DNA of 64,000 bases from JAOAFX01 sp965649105 (lineage in GTDB: Bacteria > Hydrothermota > Tepidihabitantia > SM23-42 > JAOAFX01): the NCBI GenBank assembly GCA_965649105.1, contig CBFGJP010000001.1:1-64000 (forward strand). The letters are read 5' to 3'. This document shows, piece after piece, positions 1 through 8,561 of the stretch. A program made the translations under genes and the position numbers. The notes under the pieces were generated by a model. The model did no database searches. It was not told the origin of the DNA and saw only the letters and a program-made list of their open reading frames with translations. Position 1 is the stretch's first letter. Each line of letters begins with the position of its first letter.

Positions 1-370
1 TAAAGAGAATGACTACTAATTCAAACCTGCAATTCCCTTATTATTCGCCTGCGAATCTTAATTTATTTTGGGTAAGATCTTATTTTGATGAAAGACGGGG
101 GCATAACAACTGTGTCCACCCTAATTCTTCACATTATTTTTAATTTTTAAGCTGCCTGTTGATTATTTTAGTAACCATTTATTATAAATGTAGCGGCCGG
201 TTTACTCAGTATTTAGGTATCTAAATACCAATCGTCATAAGGCGTGGCGATCTGCCAATAAAAGGTTTATTTTAGACCAGAGTCTGCATCTACAATTTTT
301 ATGGGATTGAAACTAAAGAAAGCATTTATAAAAAATGGAGATGACCTAGGTATAAAAGATTGCTGTTCTC
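1..370. other. Intergenic region, no gene seen
   Basis: No open frame here resembles a known family. The only structure I see is an 8-bp perfect inverted repeat at 209-216 and 221-228 with a 4-nt spacer and no T-run after it, so it is more like an operator or a chance hairpin than a terminator. The region lies downstream of the leftward ABC exporter operon. Confidence 0.6.
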
Positions 371-2083
371 TTAAGTGATTTTTTCCGCCAGCTGGTATTG
401 ATATAATTTCCAGTATAAACCTTTTTTATTAATCAATTGCTCGGGTGGACCTTCTTCGACGATTTTGCCTTTATCCATAACATAAATGTAGTCACAAAAT
501 GCAAGTATTGATAATCGGTGTGATACAATTATTATCGCCATTTCCCGGAGCACCGAGATTTCCTGAATAAGTTTTTTTTCGGTATCCGCATCAAGGTTGC
601 TGGTGACATCATCAAGTATTAAAATTTTTGTTTCATTTAATAAAGCACGGGCAATTGCAATTCTTTGTTTTTCGCCACCCGAAAGTTTCATTCCGCGTTC
701 ACCAATCAACCCGTTATAACCATCAGAAGACTTTTTGATAAAATCACTTAACTGACAAATTTCAAAAATTCTTTCCAATCTTTCTTTTTCAATATTCTTT
801 CCCAAAGCTATGTTATTGTAAATGGTATCGGAAAACAGAGAAGGTTCCTGGGGCACATAGGAAAATAGGCCACGATATTTTTTTAAATTTAGTTCCCGGA
901 TTGAAAACCCATCCAATGTAATATCACCTTCCGTCGGTTCAGATAGGCGCATTAAAATTTTTAACAGCGTCGATTTACCCGAACCCACGGTTCCTGCAAT
1001 TCCAATCTTTTTGCCGGCAGGTATCTTTATATTTATGTTATTTAACACCGGGGGCAAATTTTCTCCGTAAGAAAAATTAAGATTTTTCAAGGTGATAGAA
1101 TTAAAAGCAAAATTTGAAATTTTACCGATATCCTTTACATCCGGTGGGTAGTTCTTTATCTCTTCAATTCTCTTTACCTGCACTTCCGCTCGCTTCTTTA
1201 TTACAAAAAAGTTGGCGATATCAATCATTGGACCCAGCAGGGTTAAAATATAAGCCATAAACGCAATCAAACCACCGACGGTAATAGTATTTTTTATAAC
1301 AAATATTCCGCCAATTAAAAGGACGAGCACAATCCCAATCTCTTCTATTGATGCAAACATATTCTGGAGCAGAGATTCAATCCTGAAAACCTTTCTGGCT
1401 GAATCAATTCTTCGCCGCAGCAATTTTTTAAATTCATCTTCATTCTGTTTTTCAAGTGTGTATGCCTTGACAATACGGATTCCAGAAAAGTTTGACTGGA
1501 GATAACTGTGAATCTGTGATATTATTTCACGCCAGGTTTTAAAGTATTTATACACCCTCGGCGAAAAAATTCTATATCCTAAAATCGTAACGGACATCGG
1601 CAAAAAAGCGATCAGCATCAATCTCCAATCAATCCGGGATAGAAAATAGATTGCAAAAGCAATGGTTAAAATACCTTCAAGTGGTCTGAAGATTCCGGAA
1701 CAGGCAAACCAGGAAAGTTCACCTAAATCTAAATCCATTCTTTCTAAAACATCGCCCGCTGGAAACTTGTTAAAGAAAGAATGACCCTGGCAGAGAATTG
1801 ATTTAAAAATGTTATTTCGCTCTTTAAGATTGAATATTTCATTTGTCCTGCCCCGGGTGTATGGAAGAAATACACCAGCCGTGGAACGGAGTAAACCAAT
1901 AATTCCCAGAATTAGAATTGCATTAAATAATTGTCTTATGCTGAATTCTGATTTTATGCCATCAATAATATCTTTCAAAATATATGGGAATAATAAGACT
2001 AAAAATGTATAAGTAGCAGTAAAAATAATCAAGAATATCAACCTTCCCGGTCGTTTTTTCCAGAATGTCGTAATCGTTTTCAT
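371..2083 (-). CDS. ABC exporter half-transporter with degenerate ATPase site (heterodimer partner)
   Basis: This 570-residue protein has an N-terminal six-helix exporter domain (about 12-290) and a C-terminal nucleotide-binding domain. Walker A is GTVGSGKST (364-372), the signature is LSGGE (467-471) and the H-loop His is about 522. Walker B reads ILILDD, so Asp (about 492) stands where the catalytic Glu normally is. That substitution is known from heterodimeric exporters such as TM287/288 and LmrCD, where one composite site is nearly inactive. The gene starts one nucleotide after the stop of the upstream exporter gene, so the two are co-translated. It probably exports a lipid, drug or peptide; the substrate cannot be read from the sequence. 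Confidence 0.9.
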   Translation of the reverse strand: MKTITTFWKKRPGRLIFLIIFTATYTFLVLLFPYILKDIIDGIKSEFSIRQLFNAILILGIIGLLRSTAGVFLPYTRGRTNEIFNLKERNNIFKSILCQGHSFFNKFPAGDVLERMDLDLGELSWFACSGIFRPLEGILTIAFAIYFLSRIDWRLMLIAFLPMSVTILGYRIFSPRVYKYFKTWREIISQIHSYLQSNFSGIRIVKAYTLEKQNEDEFKKLLRRRIDSARKVFRIESLLQNMFASIEEIGIVLVLLIGGIFVIKNTITVGGLIAFMAYILTLLGPMIDIANFFVIKKRAEVQVKRIEEIKNYPPDVKDIGKISNFAFNSITLKNLNFSYGENLPPVLNNINIKIPAGKKIGIAGTVGSGKSTLLKILMRLSEPTEGDITLDGFSIRELNLKKYRGLFSYVPQEPSLFSDTIYNNIALGKNIEKERLERIFEICQLSDFIKKSSDGYNGLIGERGMKLSGGEKQRIAIARALLNETKILILDDVTSNLDADTEKKLIQEISVLREMAIIIVSHRLSILAFCDYIYVMDKGKIVEEGPPEQLINKKGLYWKLYQYQLAEKIT

Positions 2084-2084
2084 G

Positions 2085-3875
2085 CTATCCTGTTTTTTGC
2101 TGTAAATACTGGAGTTGATAAAAATTATAATAACTTCCTTTTTTCTTCAGAAGTTCTTGATGACTTCCCTGCTCAACGAGTCTGCCATTATGGATTATCA
2201 GAATTCGGTCCGCAAGCCTTGTGGTGGTGAGACGATGGGCAATGATAATTGCAGTTCGATGTTTTAAAAGTTCTTTCAATCCTTCCTGGATAATCCTTTC
2301 GCTCTGGGGATCAACAGCCGATGTAGCCTCATCGAGGATGATTATTTCAGGGTCAAAGACAAGGGCACGGGCAAAGGATAATAACTGTCGTTCACCGAAT
2401 GATAAGTTTATACCCTGTTCAATGATATCGGTCTCGTAGCCCTTTGGTAAATTTAATATCCTTTGGTGGAGCCCGATTTTCTGTGTTGCCTCAAAAACTT
2501 TTTCCGGCGGAATATTATTATTAAAAAGACGGAGATTATCTAAGACTGTGCCGGGGAATAATATGACATCCTGCGGAACAAAGCCAATTCTCTGACGTAA
2601 GGTATATCGATTGATTTTTTTAAGGTCTATCCCATCTATGGTTATTGCTCCGATATTGGGCTTGTAATATTTTAATAAAAGTGATATAATGGAAGTCTTG
2701 CCCCCACCGGTTTCTCCCACAAGGGTAATTCTTTCACCATTTTTAATTTCAAAACTCAGATCTTTTAAAACCCAGTCTTCATTTTCGTAAGAAAATAACA
2801 CATTTTCAAACTTTATTTTCTCATTCAGTGCGGAAAAGGTATTTATTTCAATTTCGCGGTCAAACTCCGAGGGCATAGCAAGGATATTAAAGATTCTTTC
2901 GGCGGCAGCAAAAGAGCGTTCTATAAGATTAAATTGGTCAGATAAACCCCTTAACGGACCGAAAAATCTCGTGATATAATTTATAAATAAAAAGAGCGCT
3001 CCGATTGTTATCATACCTTTCAATGCCCATATACCACCAATCCCCAATATCAATAAAATGCCAATTATTTCTCCTAAATCTACCAGAAACCAGATCCGAT
3101 ACCAGTACAACATTGATTTTATTTCCAGGTCAAATTTTTCTCTGCCCAATTTATCAATTCGGTTAAAAAAATTCTCTTCTTGAAGAAATACCTGAATAAC
3201 CGGAAGTGCCCGGAGTGATTCCATTATAAAACTATTTATTTCCGCAATCTTTTTCCGGAGGCTGATATATATTGGTCGCACATTCTTACCAAACCACCAG
3301 AAGGCATAAAGGAAGACCGGCAGAAGGATTAAAATCAAAAGGTATAATCTGTAATTTACCACGATCATAATTACCGACATTCCTAAAAGTAAAATAAAAT
3401 CCTGAGCAAGGACAACGGCCGTAGAAGAAAATAAATTTTTTAATGTCTCCGCATCGCCTTCAACGCGGGTGACTAATCTTCCCACTGGGTTTTTATCAAA
3501 AAATTCAACCGGGAGTATTATTGTGTGTTTAAATAAATCAAATTTTAAATCCGCAATTGCCTGTTCACCAATCATTGCAATCTCAATCTGCTGGTAATAT
3601 CTGATTAAGATTATAAAAACCTGTATTACAAAATAGATAATCGTAATAAGCAAAAGTCCTTGAAAATTTTTATTGGGAATTTCATAATCAAGCGCCCTTT
3701 TAATAAGCACCGGACCAGTTAGTGTCATCAGTGTAGAAATCAAAAGCAATATTGTAGCAACCGTTATTTTCTTGATATAGGGTTTAAAATAGGAAGCAAG
3801 ATTTCTTAATAGCCGAATATCCCTTTTGCTCTTCGGTTCTTCTTCTACAATTTCTTCCTCATCATGCCACCACAT
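2085..3875 (-). CDS. ABC exporter half-transporter with intact ATPase site
   Basis: This 596-residue exporter half has a membrane domain (about 35-310) and an ATPase domain with Walker A GETGGGKTS (about 387-395), signature LSFGE (491-495), Walker B ILDEAT with an intact catalytic Glu (about 517) and H-loop His 547. It is the catalytically complete partner of the next gene, making a probable heterodimer. The frame stays open upstream to a TTG at 3962. I prefer the ATG at 3875 because a TTGACG-16-GATAAT promoter ends 7 nt before it, and because a start of the form MWWHDEEE followed by the first elbow helix fits exporter N-termini. The mRNA would be leaderless. Confidence 0.88.
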   Translation of the reverse strand: MWWHDEEEIVEEEPKSKRDIRLLRNLASYFKPYIKKITVATILLLISTLMTLTGPVLIKRALDYEIPNKNFQGLLLITIIYFVIQVFIILIRYYQQIEIAMIGEQAIADLKFDLFKHTIILPVEFFDKNPVGRLVTRVEGDAETLKNLFSSTAVVLAQDFILLLGMSVIMIVVNYRLYLLILILLPVFLYAFWWFGKNVRPIYISLRKKIAEINSFIMESLRALPVIQVFLQEENFFNRIDKLGREKFDLEIKSMLYWYRIWFLVDLGEIIGILLILGIGGIWALKGMITIGALFLFINYITRFFGPLRGLSDQFNLIERSFAAAERIFNILAMPSEFDREIEINTFSALNEKIKFENVLFSYENEDWVLKDLSFEIKNGERITLVGETGGGKTSIISLLLKYYKPNIGAITIDGIDLKKINRYTLRQRIGFVPQDVILFPGTVLDNLRLFNNNIPPEKVFEATQKIGLHQRILNLPKGYETDIIEQGINLSFGERQLLSFARALVFDPEIIILDEATSAVDPQSERIIQEGLKELLKHRTAIIIAHRLTTTRLADRILIIHNGRLVEQGSHQELLKKKGSYYNFYQLQYLQQKTG

Positions 3876-3882
3876 AGCCTTT

Positions 3883-3910
3883 ATTATCCATATAATTAGG
3901 ATTGCGTCAA
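3883..3910 (-). promoter_or_regulatory. Promoter of the ABC exporter operon (leaderless type)
   Basis: The -35 TTGACG (3905-3910) and -10 GATAAT (3883-3888) are separated by 16 bp. The ATG at 3875 follows 7 nt after the -10, so transcription should begin at or just before the start codon. Confidence 0.6.
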
Positions 3911-4056
3911 GGATAAAAATTTCTGAGTCCTCTACGCTCTCCTTTTGATGAAGGAGGAACAAGGGATATATTCATTATTTTAGAATTCCGAGTGAATGAG
4001 TCTTTTTAAACCATTTTATATTAAATTACGTCTTACTTTACAGAAAGGAGGTCATA

Positions 4057-4992
4057 ATGAGATATGCTAAGGTACTATTAAGCATTATTATGGTAGCAGG
4101 AGTCCTGCTTTTGAACTGTGGTAAAAAAGATGATGAAGCCGAGATAACTGAACTGCTTGACCGGACATGGTTTATTGGTGGCGAGGTTCAGAGTGCTGAC
4201 GATAGCACAAATACACCTTCGCTGGTGAACAGCCCGGTCATTGCCACCGATACCTTCCCATTCTATGTTAAATGGGTGAGATTTATTGAAAGACCGGTTG
4301 AAAGACATTATGAGATTGATGTGGTGGGTGATAGTGCCTTTGTTACGATGACTGCATTTTTGAAAGGAACGCCACCTGGTTATGGTTTCTTTGTTGATAA
4401 TGATTCTACAGTCGGTCCTGGTCCGGTTATGGTGCGGGAAATTACTGATAGCATTGTGAGAAAGATAAAATGTTTCCGCGATGATGCAGGCTGGCATATT
4501 GCCAGTATAACCGTGGCTGATATCTATACCGCTGGTGCCCAGCACCCGGTTACGATAAATAAAATTGAATTAAGGGTCGGCGGTAATCTGGTATTTTCTG
4601 TAGACGACCCCAATACATACTTCACAAAAGACCAGTTGCCTACATTCAAACCCAATGATACAGTTGAGGTTACAGTCTATTGCCAGGCAGATAGGGATTC
4701 AACCTGGGCATTTTTGCATCATGGTGCAGGACATAGACCGGGTGTTGGACTAAGAAGACACTGGCGCCAGCCGTTCTACCGCGAAAATACCATGGTCTTC
4801 AAAAGAACCTGGTATATTGCTGATGATTCAGTCATTGTAACACCTGCGGTCAGACACAGTGCGGTCGATGTCATCGGCTGGGAGACGCTATTTGGTGATT
4901 CTACAGCAACCTATTATTCCCGTGCCTGGGGTATTCCGTATATCATAAAGAATCCGAACGATACCCTACCAGGTGATTCTGAGATAGATTAA
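4057..4992 (+). CDS. Hypothetical secreted lipoprotein
   Basis: I do not recognise a family in this 311-residue protein. The first 22 residues form a signal peptide ending in LLLNC, a plausible lipobox with Cys22 as the lipidated residue, followed by GKKDD. The rest is a soluble, beta-rich-looking domain with many Asp, Thr and Trp residues and no recognised motif. A strong ribosome-binding site (AAAGGAGGT, 4044-4052) lies 4 nt before the ATG. It is a single gene divergent from the ABC operon and closed by a terminator. Confidence 0.75.
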   Translation: MRYAKVLLSIIMVAGVLLLNCGKKDDEAEITELLDRTWFIGGEVQSADDSTNTPSLVNSPVIATDTFPFYVKWVRFIERPVERHYEIDVVGDSAFVTMTAFLKGTPPGYGFFVDNDSTVGPGPVMVREITDSIVRKIKCFRDDAGWHIASITVADIYTAGAQHPVTINKIELRVGGNLVFSVDDPNTYFTKDQLPTFKPNDTVEVTVYCQADRDSTWAFLHHGAGHRPGVGLRRHWRQPFYRENTMVFKRTWYIADDSVIVTPAVRHSAVDVIGWETLFGDSTATYYSRAWGIPYIIKNPNDTLPGDSEID

Positions 4993-5008
4993 GTTAGAAT
5001 TCTTAATT

Positions 5009-5040
5009 AAAGGGGGCATTGCGCCCCCCTTTTTATTTTT
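5009..5040 (+). terminator. Rho-independent terminator after the lipoprotein gene
   Basis: A GGGGGC/GCCCCC stem with a short loop is followed by a T-rich tail. It lies 17 nt past the lipoprotein stop and overlaps the last bases of the convergent CapA-like gene. The A-run on its left side could also help terminate leftward transcripts. Confidence 0.8.
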
Positions 5041-6115
5041 CTGCACTAAAGTTTATATCCGGCTTATCAATATGCTCAACTGTCTCCTTAAATGCCGAAA
5101 CCATTCTTTCATAATTCTTTCTGCCAATGTATTTCAAAGAATCATTTTGATAAAGATTGATTGATTTTTCTAAGGGTAAAATTTTAAAATTATAGGAATC
5201 ACTGACTCTGTATTTTGCCACATAGGTAGGAATATATTTTATATCTTTAAGATATGTCTTATTGCTATCTTTTGCGATTTTATATTTGAGCATTATCCCT
5301 GTATCGGTATATCTTTTTCGTTGCCCACAAAAAAAATTACCGAGCGAATAGGCAACAAGGACTTTTTTATTTTCTAATTCAATCATTTCCACTGGTTGAA
5401 TTACATGGGGATGGGAACCAATAATCATATCCGCGCCCATTTGGGCAATTTTTTGCACTATCATTTTTTGTCCTTTATTGGGGAATCTTTCATATTCAAT
5501 TCCAAAATGCAATGCCACAATAATAAAATCGGAAATTGCATCTGCCTTTTCAATGTCTTTTTTTATCTCCTCTAAATCTATCAGTTTTACCATCCATGGT
5601 TTGGGGATTGGTATTCCGTTCATTCCGTATGTATAACTCAAAAAGGCAATTTTTATGCCGTTCTTTTCAAAGACGAAGATATTTTTGCTATCCTCTTCTG
5701 AAACATAGGCACCAATCTGCACCAGTCCGGTATCCTTTAATATCTTTGTAGTAGTCTTCAATCCTTTTAGTCCATAATCAAGGGTGTGATTGGTGCGAAA
5801 AAGAAGATCAAATCCAGTATTTCTTAATGCATATGCAAGGTCCTGTGGGGTCTTAAAACAGGGATAACCAGTATAAGGTCCAATCGTATCAAGGGCACCA
5901 CCAAACCAGGCAGTAGTTAAATCAACCGAATTTAAATATGGTTTGACTTCTTCAAAGCAGGAATAAAAATCGTAGTATTTCTCTTTTGAATTGTATACAC
6001 TATTTAGTAGGCTCTTGTGAATAAAAATATCGCCAACCGAGATAATTGTCAATTCTTGGGGAATATGACAAAATAAAGATTCTGCCCCGAATATATAACA
6101 AAAAAGGATTGGCAT
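5033..6115 (-). CDS. CapA-family metallophosphatase-like protein
   Basis: This roughly 360-residue protein matches the PGA_cap/CapA family of calcineurin-like phosphoesterases, known from capsular polyglutamate synthesis and often found in non-capsule roles. Visible family motifs are SVGDIF near the N-terminus, RTNHTLDYG, HFGIEYE, GSHPHVIQPVE and YSLGNFF. A hydrophobic N-terminus suggests export. Two in-frame ATGs lie 6 nt apart (6121 and 6115). I choose 6115 because a TTGATA-16-TATAAT promoter ends directly against the first ATG and leaves the usual 6-nt gap to the second. No capsule genes lie nearby, so the substrate is open. Confidence 0.85.
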   Translation of the reverse strand: MPILFCYIFGAESLFCHIPQELTIISVGDIFIHKSLLNSVYNSKEKYYDFYSCFEEVKPYLNSVDLTTAWFGGALDTIGPYTGYPCFKTPQDLAYALRNTGFDLLFRTNHTLDYGLKGLKTTTKILKDTGLVQIGAYVSEEDSKNIFVFEKNGIKIAFLSYTYGMNGIPIPKPWMVKLIDLEEIKKDIEKADAISDFIIVALHFGIEYERFPNKGQKMIVQKIAQMGADMIIGSHPHVIQPVEMIELENKKVLVAYSLGNFFCGQRKRYTDTGIMLKYKIAKDSNKTYLKDIKYIPTYVAKYRVSDSYNFKILPLEKSINLYQNDSLKYIGRKNYERMVSAFKETVEHIDKPDINFSAEK

Positions 6116-6121
6116 TGGCAT

Positions 6122-6149
6122 ATTATATATAAAATTTAAAGATTATCAA
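6122..6149 (-). promoter_or_regulatory. Promoter of the CapA-like gene
   Basis: The -35 TTGATA (6144-6149) and -10 TATAAT (6122-6127) have a 16-bp spacer. The distance to the ATG at 6115 is 6 nt and no ribosome-binding site is present, which predicts a leaderless mRNA. Confidence 0.6.
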
Positions 6150-6180
6150 TATCATCTCCCTCATCTTTTTCATCTGTGCC

Positions 6181-6208
6181 TTGACTTTCATACCATAATT
6201 ATTATACT
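6181..6208 (+). promoter_or_regulatory. Promoter of the FHA-GGDEF/kinase operon
   Basis: The -35 TTGACT (6181-6186) and -10 TATACT (6203-6208) have a 16-bp spacer. The ATG at 6216 follows after 7 nt without a ribosome-binding site. Confidence 0.65.
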
Positions 6209-6215
6209 TTAACAA

Positions 6216-7178
6216 ATGGCTTCAGGTAATCCCTGTCTTGTTCTGGTTGATGAGCGCATTCTTTTAAAAAATTTTGCCCTTGAAAAAAGAGAGTATATAA
6301 TTGGCAGAGCAGATGAGTGTGATTTTGTCGTTGATGGGAAAGAAGTCTCCCGTCGCCATGCGCGTATTTATTATGAAGATGGAAAGTTCAAGATTGAAGA
6401 TTTGAATAGCACAAACGGAACTTTTATTAACGGAAGACAGATTACAAGAGCAGAACTGAAACACGGCGATGAGATTAATATCGGTGATTTTACAATAATC
6501 TTTGATGATGGAAGGGGCATTGAAGGGGTCTATGATGAAACACAGGCTGAATCTGCGGGTAATGAGACCCAGAAATTGGTGGCTGAATATAAATCCATTG
6601 CGGAAAAAGTTCGGGAAAGGGATATTGCCCTGCGCCTAAAACAATATCATGAAAGGGTTCTAAAAAGCAGAAAGAGACTGACTCAGCAGGCAAATCGTGA
6701 TAGATTGACCGACCTTTATAACCGGCGCTACTTTGACAAAATACTTGACGAACAATTCAAAATTGCCCAAAAGAATATCTATCCTTTATCCCTCCTTTTC
6801 ATTGATATTGACCACTTTAAGAAGATAAATGACTCATTTGGTCATGATAAAGGTGACGAAGTCCTAAGGGGTGTTGCCCATATTATTCGGGCACTCTGCA
6901 GGAAGGATGATATTGTTGCCCGTTATGGTGGTGAGGAGTTTGTCATATTGTTTCTGAAGATGGATAAAGAGAGCGCAGTCCAGATTGCAGAGTCAATGCG
7001 TAAGATTGTTGAGGAAAAGTCAACAGAGATAATAGGTTTAAAAATTACCGTGAGTATTGGCATTGCAACTGATTTTAAGAAATTTTCAAATCCTCAGGAA
7101 TTGATAAAATCTGCAGATAACGCACTTTATAAGGCAAAGTCATTAGGCCGTAATCGCGTGGTTGTGAGCAATGAATAA
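6216..7178 (+). CDS. FHA-domain diguanylate cyclase (GGDEF)
   Basis: This 320-residue cytoplasmic protein has an N-terminal FHA phosphothreonine-binding domain (about 25-97) with the conserved GR (30-31), SRRH (45-48) and STNGT (65-69) residues. A charged coiled linker (about 118-158) leads to a GGDEF domain (about 160-318). The active site is GGEEF (238-242), expected to be catalytic. An inhibitory-site RxxD (R229-D232) sits exactly five residues upstream, so product inhibition by cyclic di-GMP is likely. The FHA domain suggests recruitment or control by a phosphothreonine protein, and the very next gene, overlapping by 8 nt, encodes a Ser/Thr kinase. The pair could link kinase signalling to c-di-GMP; that link is inference. 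Confidence 0.92.
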   Translation: MASGNPCLVLVDERILLKNFALEKREYIIGRADECDFVVDGKEVSRRHARIYYEDGKFKIEDLNSTNGTFINGRQITRAELKHGDEINIGDFTIIFDDGRGIEGVYDETQAESAGNETQKLVAEYKSIAEKVRERDIALRLKQYHERVLKSRKRLTQQANRDRLTDLYNRRYFDKILDEQFKIAQKNIYPLSLLFIDIDHFKKINDSFGHDKGDEVLRGVAHIIRALCRKDDIVARYGGEEFVILFLKMDKESAVQIAESMRKIVEEKSTEIIGLKITVSIGIATDFKKFSNPQELIKSADNALYKAKSLGRNRVVVSNE

Positions 7179-8187
7179 AAATCAGACGATCGGTAATTAT
7201 AAAATTTTGAAATCTATTGGTAAGGGTGGTATGGCACAGGTCTATACTGCGATTCAAGGTTCGCTGGATAGGGTGGTTGTAATAAAACAGATGAAGAGAA
7301 ACCTTAATGGTGAGGCACAGGCAAGGTTCAGGCGTGAGGCAAAGATATGTGCAAATTTAAATCATAAAAATATCGTTGAGATATACGATTATTTCAGGGA
7401 GGGTGGTGAACACTATCTGGTTATGGAATATATTGATGGTGTGAGCCTTGCTGACATAATTGAGAAAGAGGCACCCCTGCATCCGGTTCTTGCCGCATCA
7501 ATTGCCCGTGAGGTCTGCCAGGCACTGGTCTGCGCCCACAAAAATGGCATCATCCATCGTGATATAAAACCAAAGAATATTTTAATTTCTAAAGAAGGTG
7601 TTATTAAACTAACAGATTTTGGTGTAGCACGGGATATTGATGCCCCGGAACTGACCACAACCGGTGCCATCATCGGCACCCCATTTTATATGTCACCCGA
7701 GCAGGCAGGTGGTGGAAAGGTGTCTTTCCAATCTGATATATTCTCTTTAGGTGTGGTATTATATGAAATGGTGACGGGTAAAAAACCATTTGTGGCTGAA
7801 GAAAGCCATGGAATTATAGCCAAGATATGCCGCGGTAAATATAAATCACCGTTCTGGATTGACCCGCACCACAGCTTGAGATTGAGCAGGATTATAAATA
7901 AGGGAATGAAACGAAATCCAAAGGCACGTTATAAATCTGCTGAAGATATGTTAAAGGCATTGAATAATTTTTTAGGCTGGAAAAATCAGGCGCTGGTTGA
8001 AGAAAATATCAGAAATTTACTCTTGAGGATTGAGGAGGTAAAAGAAGTGACAACCGTGGTAAAAAGTAAGGAAAGAAAAAAGAAAAAACCAGAGAAAAAC
8101 AGCACCGGGCTCCATATCCTGCTTGTAATACTCTTAATTTTAATCATCATTCTCTTTATCACATACTTTTATATCCTTGTAAAATAA
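7171..8187 (+). CDS. Membrane-anchored Hanks-type Ser/Thr protein kinase
   Basis: This 338-residue protein is a PknB-like kinase. It has a glycine loop GKGGMA (17-22), catalytic Lys39 (VVIK), Glu56, the HRDIKPKN catalytic loop (129-136), DFG (149-151) and SPE (175-177), so it should be active. A basic linker (about 298-309) precedes one transmembrane helix (about 313-336) close to the C-terminus, so the kinase faces the cytoplasm and there is almost no extracellular sensor. Its start overlaps the end of the FHA-GGDEF gene by 8 nt, which implies translational coupling, and the FHA domain next door is the obvious candidate phospho-partner. Confidence 0.93.
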   Translation: MNKNQTIGNYKILKSIGKGGMAQVYTAIQGSLDRVVVIKQMKRNLNGEAQARFRREAKICANLNHKNIVEIYDYFREGGEHYLVMEYIDGVSLADIIEKEAPLHPVLAASIAREVCQALVCAHKNGIIHRDIKPKNILISKEGVIKLTDFGVARDIDAPELTTTGAIIGTPFYMSPEQAGGGKVSFQSDIFSLGVVLYEMVTGKKPFVAEESHGIIAKICRGKYKSPFWIDPHHSLRLSRIINKGMKRNPKARYKSAEDMLKALNNFLGWKNQALVEENIRNLLLRIEEVKEVTTVVKSKERKKKKPEKNSTGLHILLVILLILIIILFITYFYILVK

Positions 8188-8357
8188 ATTACCCATTTGC
8201 TTATATTATTGGTTTAGTAGTGATAACTACAAAATTTCCCCAGTTTATTAACTATTCTTATCTCTGGAACTTTTTTTGTTGTGAAATATCAACTCAAATT
8301 CACAAATTCAAATTTCATAATTGCAATATTGATAATTGTGCAATGGTAACAGTTTAG

Positions 8358-8419
8358 AGGCTGTATCATAACCCCCCATTTTAAAAATTTAAATTCATTT
8401 TTGAATTATGACACAGCCT
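8358..8419. repeat. MITE-like element with 14-bp terminal inverted repeats
   Basis: The ends AGGCTGTATCATAA (8358-8371) and TTATGACACAGCCT (8406-8419) are inverted repeats with one mismatch, around an AT-rich 34-bp centre. Ends of the form AGGCTGTRTCA recall insertion-sequence termini. There is no coding capacity, so a miniature inverted-repeat element or IS scar is likely. A TA dinucleotide lies near each end. Confidence 0.4.
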
Positions 8420-8463
8420 TTTACACATTATCTACATTTTGGATTGAACATACTTGTGCGGTC

Positions 8464-8487
8464 AATGACACCACGAGAGGTGTCATT
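8464..8487. repeat. Perfect 9-bp hairpin
   Basis: AATGACACC (8464-8472) and GGTGTCATT (8479-8487) are perfect inverted repeats around a 6-nt loop. The AATGAC/GTCATT core is shared with the palindromic element at 9321-9368. It has no T-run, so it is probably a repeat fragment and not a terminator. Confidence 0.4.
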
Positions 8488-8561
8488 CCAGTTATCTTTC
8501 GTAGGGACATCCTCTGAACCATCCCCGCTAAAACCCCATTATCTGTTGGATATGCTCCTTA

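Larger units (their letters stand above)
8188..8561. other. Intergenic region holding two palindromic elements
   Basis: No gene is visible in this stretch between the kinase and the convergent NHL remnant. It is AT-rich and contains an imperfect inverted-repeat element at 8358-8419 and a perfect hairpin at 8464-8487. Both look like small mobile or decayed repeats rather than regulatory sites. Confidence 0.5.

Noticed and set aside
209..228. Terminator for the ABC operon
   Set aside because: The hairpin is only 8 bp, lacks a T-run on either strand and lies more than 140 bp past the stop.
3876..3962. N-terminal extension of the first ABC gene from a TTG at 3962
   Set aside because: The promoter boxes at 3883-3910 lie inside this stretch and the extension does not look like exporter sequence.
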